In this document: piece by piece, positions 14,390 through 17,654 of the stretch | How the letters are laid out: every line of letters begins with the position of its first letter | Numbering within the stretch: the first letter of the stretch is position 1 | Source: Mesorhizobium sp. | GTDB lineage: Bacteria; Pseudomonadota; Alphaproteobacteria; Rhizobiales; Rhizobiaceae | Length of the DNA: 17,654 bases | Direction of reading: 5' to 3' | Assembly: GCA_030698645.1 (NCBI GenBank) | Contig: JAUYMV010000570.1 | Coordinates: forward strand, 1-17,654 | The notes under the pieces: generated by a model | What the model was told of the DNA's origin: nothing | What the model saw: only the letters and a program-made list of their open reading frames with translations | Databases searched by the model: none | Made by a program: the position numbers and the translations under genes

Positions 14390-15703
14390 ATGTGCGTGAG
14401 AAGATCGTTGCCGATGGCTGTCTGCTGCCTTGCGCTGGCGCTCGCAAGCGTCGGCGCACGCGCCGAAGAGGTGACGGATCTCAAGACGCGGCATGCAGAA
14501 ACCGCCGGCGAATATGAACGGCTGACCGGCGAACTGGAGATTTCCGGCAGCCGGCAGAAGGAACTGGCCGACGAGGTGGCACGGATCCGCAAGGACAACG
14601 CCTCGATAACCGCGGCCCTCATCCAGGCGGCTAAGACGGAAAACAAGCTTGCCGAGGACGTCGCCGGCATCGAGGAGCGACTGGTCGGGCTGCGCGAGCA
14701 GCAATCCGCGATCAAGCTGTCGCTGACGCAAAGGCGCGGCGTGCTCGCCGAGGTGCTCGGCGCCCTGCAACGCATGGGCCTGAATCCGCCGCCGGCCATC
14801 CTGGTCAGCCCGGAAGACGCGCTGTCGTCGGTGCGCAGCGCCATCCTGCTCGGCGCGGTCATTCCGGAGCTACGCAACGAGACGACCGTGCTGATCGCCG
14901 ACCTGGCCGAGATGACGCGCATCAGCCAGACCATCGACGCCGAGCGCGAAAGGCTGGTCGCGACAATGAACGATCAGGCCGCGGGCAAGCAGCGGCTTTC
15001 ACTTTTGCTTGATGAAAAGAAGAAGCTGCAGGCGAGTTCGGAGGAAAGCCTCAAGGCGGAGCGCACGCGCGCGGCCAACCTCGCGGCCAAGGCCGGCACT
15101 CTGAAGGACCTGATCGTCTCGCTCGAGGCTGGCATGGAGGCAGCGCGCAAGGCGGCAGAGGAAGCGCGGCTTGCCGAGGAAGCGCGGCTGCGGCAGGAAC
15201 GGCAGAATGCTGCATTGCCGGTGCCGGAGCCCAACAGGCTGACCGCCGCGGCGCCGTTTTCGGCGCTGCAGGGCATGCTTGCCCTGCCGGTATCAGGCAA
15301 GCTGGTGCGCGGATTCGGCCATGTCGACGAGGCCGGCATGACCAGCTGGGGCGACACTGTAAGGACACAATCGGGAGCAATCGTCACATCGCCTTCCGAT
15401 GGCACAGTCCTCTACGCCGGACCGTTCCGTTCCTTCGGCCAACTCTTGATCCTGGATGCTGGCAACGGCTATCATGTGGTGATGACTGGACTGGGACGAA
15501 TCAGCGTATCGCTGGGCCAGACGGTTCTGGCCGGCGAGCCGGTCGGCGCGATGGGCGAAACCAGAGTGGCGAGCGCGCTCGCCGTCGGCAGTGAAGATTC
15601 GCAGCCGGAACTCTACATAGAGTTCCGCAAGGACCAAGAACCCGTCGATCCTGCCCCGTGGTGGCTGGAACGTCAGTCTGGAAGGACCGAACATGATTCG
15701 TAA
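14390..15703 (+). CDS. Murein hydrolase activator, EnvC-like (degenerate LytM)
   Basis: A 437-aa exported protein. A signal peptide (MAVCCLALALASVGARAEE) leads to a long coiled coil (about residues 27-270, rich in Glu/Lys/Ala) and a C-terminal M23/LytM domain (about 300-425). In that domain the zinc ligands are lost: the HxGxD region reads GAIVTSPSDG, the YAHL site reads VMTGLG, and the LHFE site reads LYIEF. Like E. coli EnvC, it should not cut peptidoglycan but activate an amidase in the periplasm during division. ATG 14390 or 14414 could be the start; both give a signal peptide. It overlaps ctpA by 11 bp, so the two are translationally linked. Confidence 0.9.
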   Translation: MCVRRSLPMAVCCLALALASVGARAEEVTDLKTRHAETAGEYERLTGELEISGSRQKELADEVARIRKDNASITAALIQAAKTENKLAEDVAGIEERLVGLREQQSAIKLSLTQRRGVLAEVLGALQRMGLNPPPAILVSPEDALSSVRSAILLGAVIPELRNETTVLIADLAEMTRISQTIDAERERLVATMNDQAAGKQRLSLLLDEKKKLQASSEESLKAERTRAANLAAKAGTLKDLIVSLEAGMEAARKAAEEARLAEEARLRQERQNAALPVPEPNRLTAAAPFSALQGMLALPVSGKLVRGFGHVDEAGMTSWGDTVRTQSGAIVTSPSDGTVLYAGPFRSFGQLLILDAGNGYHVVMTGLGRISVSLGQTVLAGEPVGAMGETRVASALAVGSEDSQPELYIEFRKDQEPVDPAPWWLERQSGRTEHDS

Positions 15704-17018
15704 AGTGTCGCTTCTGTTTGCAGGCGCGCTGATGGGCGCATCGGCGATGAGTCTGGTCTACGGAGCGCCAAGCTCGCGAGCGAACGCGGCCGATTCGGAC
15801 ACCTATCGCCAGCTCGCCATCTTCGGCGACATCTTCGAGCGCGTGCGGGCCCAGTACGTCACGCCGCCGGAAGAGAAGAAGCTGGTCGAAAGCGCAATAA
15901 ACGGCATGCTGACATCGCTCGATCCACACTCTTCCTATCTCAATCCGGACGCGGCCAAGGACATGCGCGTCCAGACCAAGGGCGAGTTCGGCGGCCTCGG
16001 CATCGAGGTCACCATGGAAAACGAGTTGGTCAAGGTGATCTCGCCGATCGAGGATACGCCTGCCGCCCGTGCCGGCGTCCTGTCGGGCGACCTGATCGCC
16101 GAGATCGACGGCGAGGAAGTTCGCGGCCTGTCGCTGGAGGAAGCCGTCGAGAAGATGCGCGGTGCGGTCAACACGCCGATCGACCTGACGATCATCCGCT
16201 CAGGCGCCACCGAGCCGATCAAGCTCACCATCATCCGCGAAACCATCAAGGTGCGCGCGGTCCGCTTCCGTGTCGAGAACGACATCGGCTACATCAAGAT
16301 CAATTCCTTCACCGAGAAGGCTTATGGCGACCTCCAGGCGGCCATCGAATCGATCAAGAAGCAGGCTCCGGCGGGCGGCATCAAGGGCTATATCCTCGAC
16401 CTGCGCCTTAACCCGGGCGGCCTGCTCGACCAGGCCGTCAGCGTTTCCGACGCCTTCCTCGACCGCGGAGAGATCGTCTCGACGCGCGGCCGCGATCCGG
16501 CGAAGACGGAGCGCTATGACTCGCGCGCGGGAGACCTGATCGACGGCAAGCCGCTGATCGTGCTGGTCAATGGCGGTTCGGCGAGTGCTTCAGAGATCGT
16601 CGCGGGCGCACTTCAGGATCACCGCCGGGCAACCGTGCTCGGTACGCAGTCCTTCGGCAAGGGTTCGGTCCAGAGCGTCATTCCGCTGCCGGAGAACGGC
16701 GCGCTGAAGCTCACCACCGCGCTCTACTACACGCCGGCCGGCACTTCGATCCAGGGCAAGGGTATCACGCCCGACATCAAGGTCGAGCAGCCGCTGCCGG
16801 AGGATCTCAAGGGTCGTGACATCACGCGCGGCGAGTCTGACCTGCGCGGCCACATCAAGGGCCAGCAGGAGGGCGCGGAAGGATCGGGCTCGGCTGCCTA
16901 TGTACCGCCCGATCCCAAGGATGACCTGCAGATCGCCTTCGCGCTCGAATTGCTGCGCGGCCAGAAGACTGATGCGGCCTTCCCGCCGGATCCGGCCAAG
17001 GCCGTCTTCAACCAGTAA
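15693..17018 (+). CDS. ctpA: Carboxy-terminal processing protease, S41 family
   Basis: The 441-aa protease has an N-terminal signal or anchor (MIRKVSLLFAGALMGASAMSLVYGA), a PDZ domain (about 90-170, FGGLGIEVTMENELVKVISP...AGVLSGDLIAEIDG), and the tail-specific protease core. Ser298 in GGSASASEIVAG and Lys323 in SFGKGSVQ are 25 residues apart, as in the Ser-Lys dyad of this family. It degrades or trims periplasmic proteins, often peptidoglycan enzymes; the overlap with the EnvC-like gene suggests envelope control. The C-terminal tail (about 375-441) is polar and low in conservation. It is followed by a terminator. Confidence 0.95.
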   Translation: MIRKVSLLFAGALMGASAMSLVYGAPSSRANAADSDTYRQLAIFGDIFERVRAQYVTPPEEKKLVESAINGMLTSLDPHSSYLNPDAAKDMRVQTKGEFGGLGIEVTMENELVKVISPIEDTPAARAGVLSGDLIAEIDGEEVRGLSLEEAVEKMRGAVNTPIDLTIIRSGATEPIKLTIIRETIKVRAVRFRVENDIGYIKINSFTEKAYGDLQAAIESIKKQAPAGGIKGYILDLRLNPGGLLDQAVSVSDAFLDRGEIVSTRGRDPAKTERYDSRAGDLIDGKPLIVLVNGGSASASEIVAGALQDHRRATVLGTQSFGKGSVQSVIPLPENGALKLTTALYYTPAGTSIQGKGITPDIKVEQPLPEDLKGRDITRGESDLRGHIKGQQEGAEGSGSAAYVPPDPKDDLQIAFALELLRGQKTDAAFPPDPAKAVFNQ

Positions 17019-17025
17019 GCATCGA

Positions 17026-17058
17026 GCGGCCGCCCTTTCGCGGGGCGGTCGCCTTTTT
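17026..17058 (+). terminator. Rho-independent terminator after ctpA
   Basis: A 10-bp stem GCGGCCGCCC (17026-17035) with GGGCGGTCGC (17043-17052), one G-T wobble, loop TTTCGCG, followed by C and five T residues (17054-17058). It sits 8 bp after the ctpA stop and separates it from the deacetylase gene. Confidence 0.82.
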
Positions 17059-17115
17059 CCCGCGTGCCTGCCGGCGTGACTCGGCGCCTCTTCGACCGTC
17101 CGGCTGGAGCACAAA

Positions 17116-17654
17116 CTGACCCGCAATATTGAGCAACCGCTTGGCCAGAAGCTTCCGGCCCGCACCGGCGGGCTGGCGGCGACGCTGCGCGGCCTGCCGC
17201 TCGCCGGCATTGCCATGACGGCGGCGGTGTTCGGCGCTGCCGGTTACATCGCCAGCCTCGGCGATGGCCTGCGCAAGCCGGCCCAGGAGACCGTTTCGGT
17301 GCCGGAGGTCGCGACCGTGCCTCCCGATCCGGCGAAACCCACTACGGCCCAAGCCAAGCCCGCCACGCCTGACAAGACGACCGGCGACGGTCCGTCGATC
17401 ATCCGGCTCGGGCCGGAGACGGCGCCGACGGGCAATATCATCGTCATCCGCGATCCGTCGGCATTGGCCAACAATCTGCGCACCGCGCATGTTCCGGTCC
17501 GCGACCTCATCGAGCAGTCGGAGACCGGGCCCCTTCCGATCCGCGCGGCCGACGGCCGACGCCCGTTCGACGCTTATGCGGGCGCCTGGTCGGGTTCGCG
17601 CGGCGCCAAGGTCGCAATCGTCATCGGCGGGCTCGGCCTGTCGCAGACCGGCAC
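17116..17654 (+). CDS. Divergent polysaccharide deacetylase family protein (partial, CTG start proposed)
   Basis: The frame is open from 17080 to the right edge. It encodes an N-terminus with PLGQK, a single membrane segment (LPLAGIAMTAAVFGAAGYIASL), a Pro/Ala/Thr-rich linker, and at the edge AKVAIVIGGLGLSQTGT, which is the first strand of the divergent polysaccharide deacetylase domain (PF04748). The catalytic part is cut off. No ATG, GTG or TTG occurs in frame before the membrane segment; the first ATG (17215) is inside it. GGAG at 17106-17109 lies 6 nt before CTG 17116, so translation as (M)TRNIEQPLGQK is likely. It belongs with envC-ctpA as a cell-envelope gene, as in other rhizobia. Confidence 0.8.
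   Translation, partial: MTRNIEQPLGQKLPARTGGLAATLRGLPLAGIAMTAAVFGAAGYIASLGDGLRKPAQETVSVPEVATVPPDPAKPTTAQAKPATPDKTTGDGPSIIRLGPETAPTGNIIVIRDPSALANNLRTAHVPVRDLIEQSETGPLPIRAADGRRPFDAYAGAWSGSRGAKVAIVIGGLGLSQTG

Overview
The window reads as chromosomal DNA from a high-GC alphaproteobacterium of the order Hyphomicrobiales (Rhizobiales), most like Mesorhizobium or a near relative in the Phyllobacteriaceae. The evidence is the gene order rplU-rpmA, obgE-proB-proA-nadD, rsfS-rlmH-envC-ctpA-polysaccharide deacetylase, the long L21 protein with a helix-hairpin-helix tail, and several promoter candidates of the rhizobial CTTGAC-N17-CTATAT type. The genus call rests on remembered gene order and protein features, not on a search.

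Bases 1-3381 look like an accessory segment abutting a tRNA. A divergent pair (cupin-domain AraC-type regulator, cut by the left edge, and a covalent-flavin FAD oxidase) is followed by a 3' fragment of a large serine recombinase preceded by a perfect 12-bp inverted repeat, then by an orphan tRNA 3' end (3243-3265), then by an intact tRNA-Ser(CGA) on the minus strand. This is the arrangement expected at a decayed integration site.

From 3472 onward the window is core genome: ribosomal proteins L21 and L27, a strong intrinsic terminator, a RimJ/RimL-type acetyltransferase, a convergent endonuclease/exonuclease/phosphatase protein, then obgE-proB-proA-nadD. Two small insertions break that operon. 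One is a minus-strand 117-aa protein between proB and proA that overlaps the proB 3' end and may be a very divergent alkyltransferase-like fold. The other is a ParD/ParE-type toxin-antitoxin pair between proA and nadD, whose toxin stop codon overlaps the nadD start. ProB and ProA do the first two steps of proline synthesis, NadD makes the NAD precursor, ObgE and RsfS act on the large ribosomal subunit together with L21/L27, and RlmH methylates 23S rRNA.

The right part holds a 12-helix MFS transporter, rsfS-rlmH behind a good promoter candidate, and a cell-envelope group: an EnvC-like murein hydrolase activator with all LytM zinc ligands lost, the CtpA protease overlapping it by 11 bp, a terminator, and the start of a divergent polysaccharide deacetylase that seems to begin at a CTG codon. 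I found no CRISPR array, no intact insertion sequence and no clearly new multi-gene system. The best candidates for something undescribed are the 117-aa orphan inside proBA, the recombinase/tRNA-fragment junction, and the toxin-antitoxin pair wired into an essential operon.
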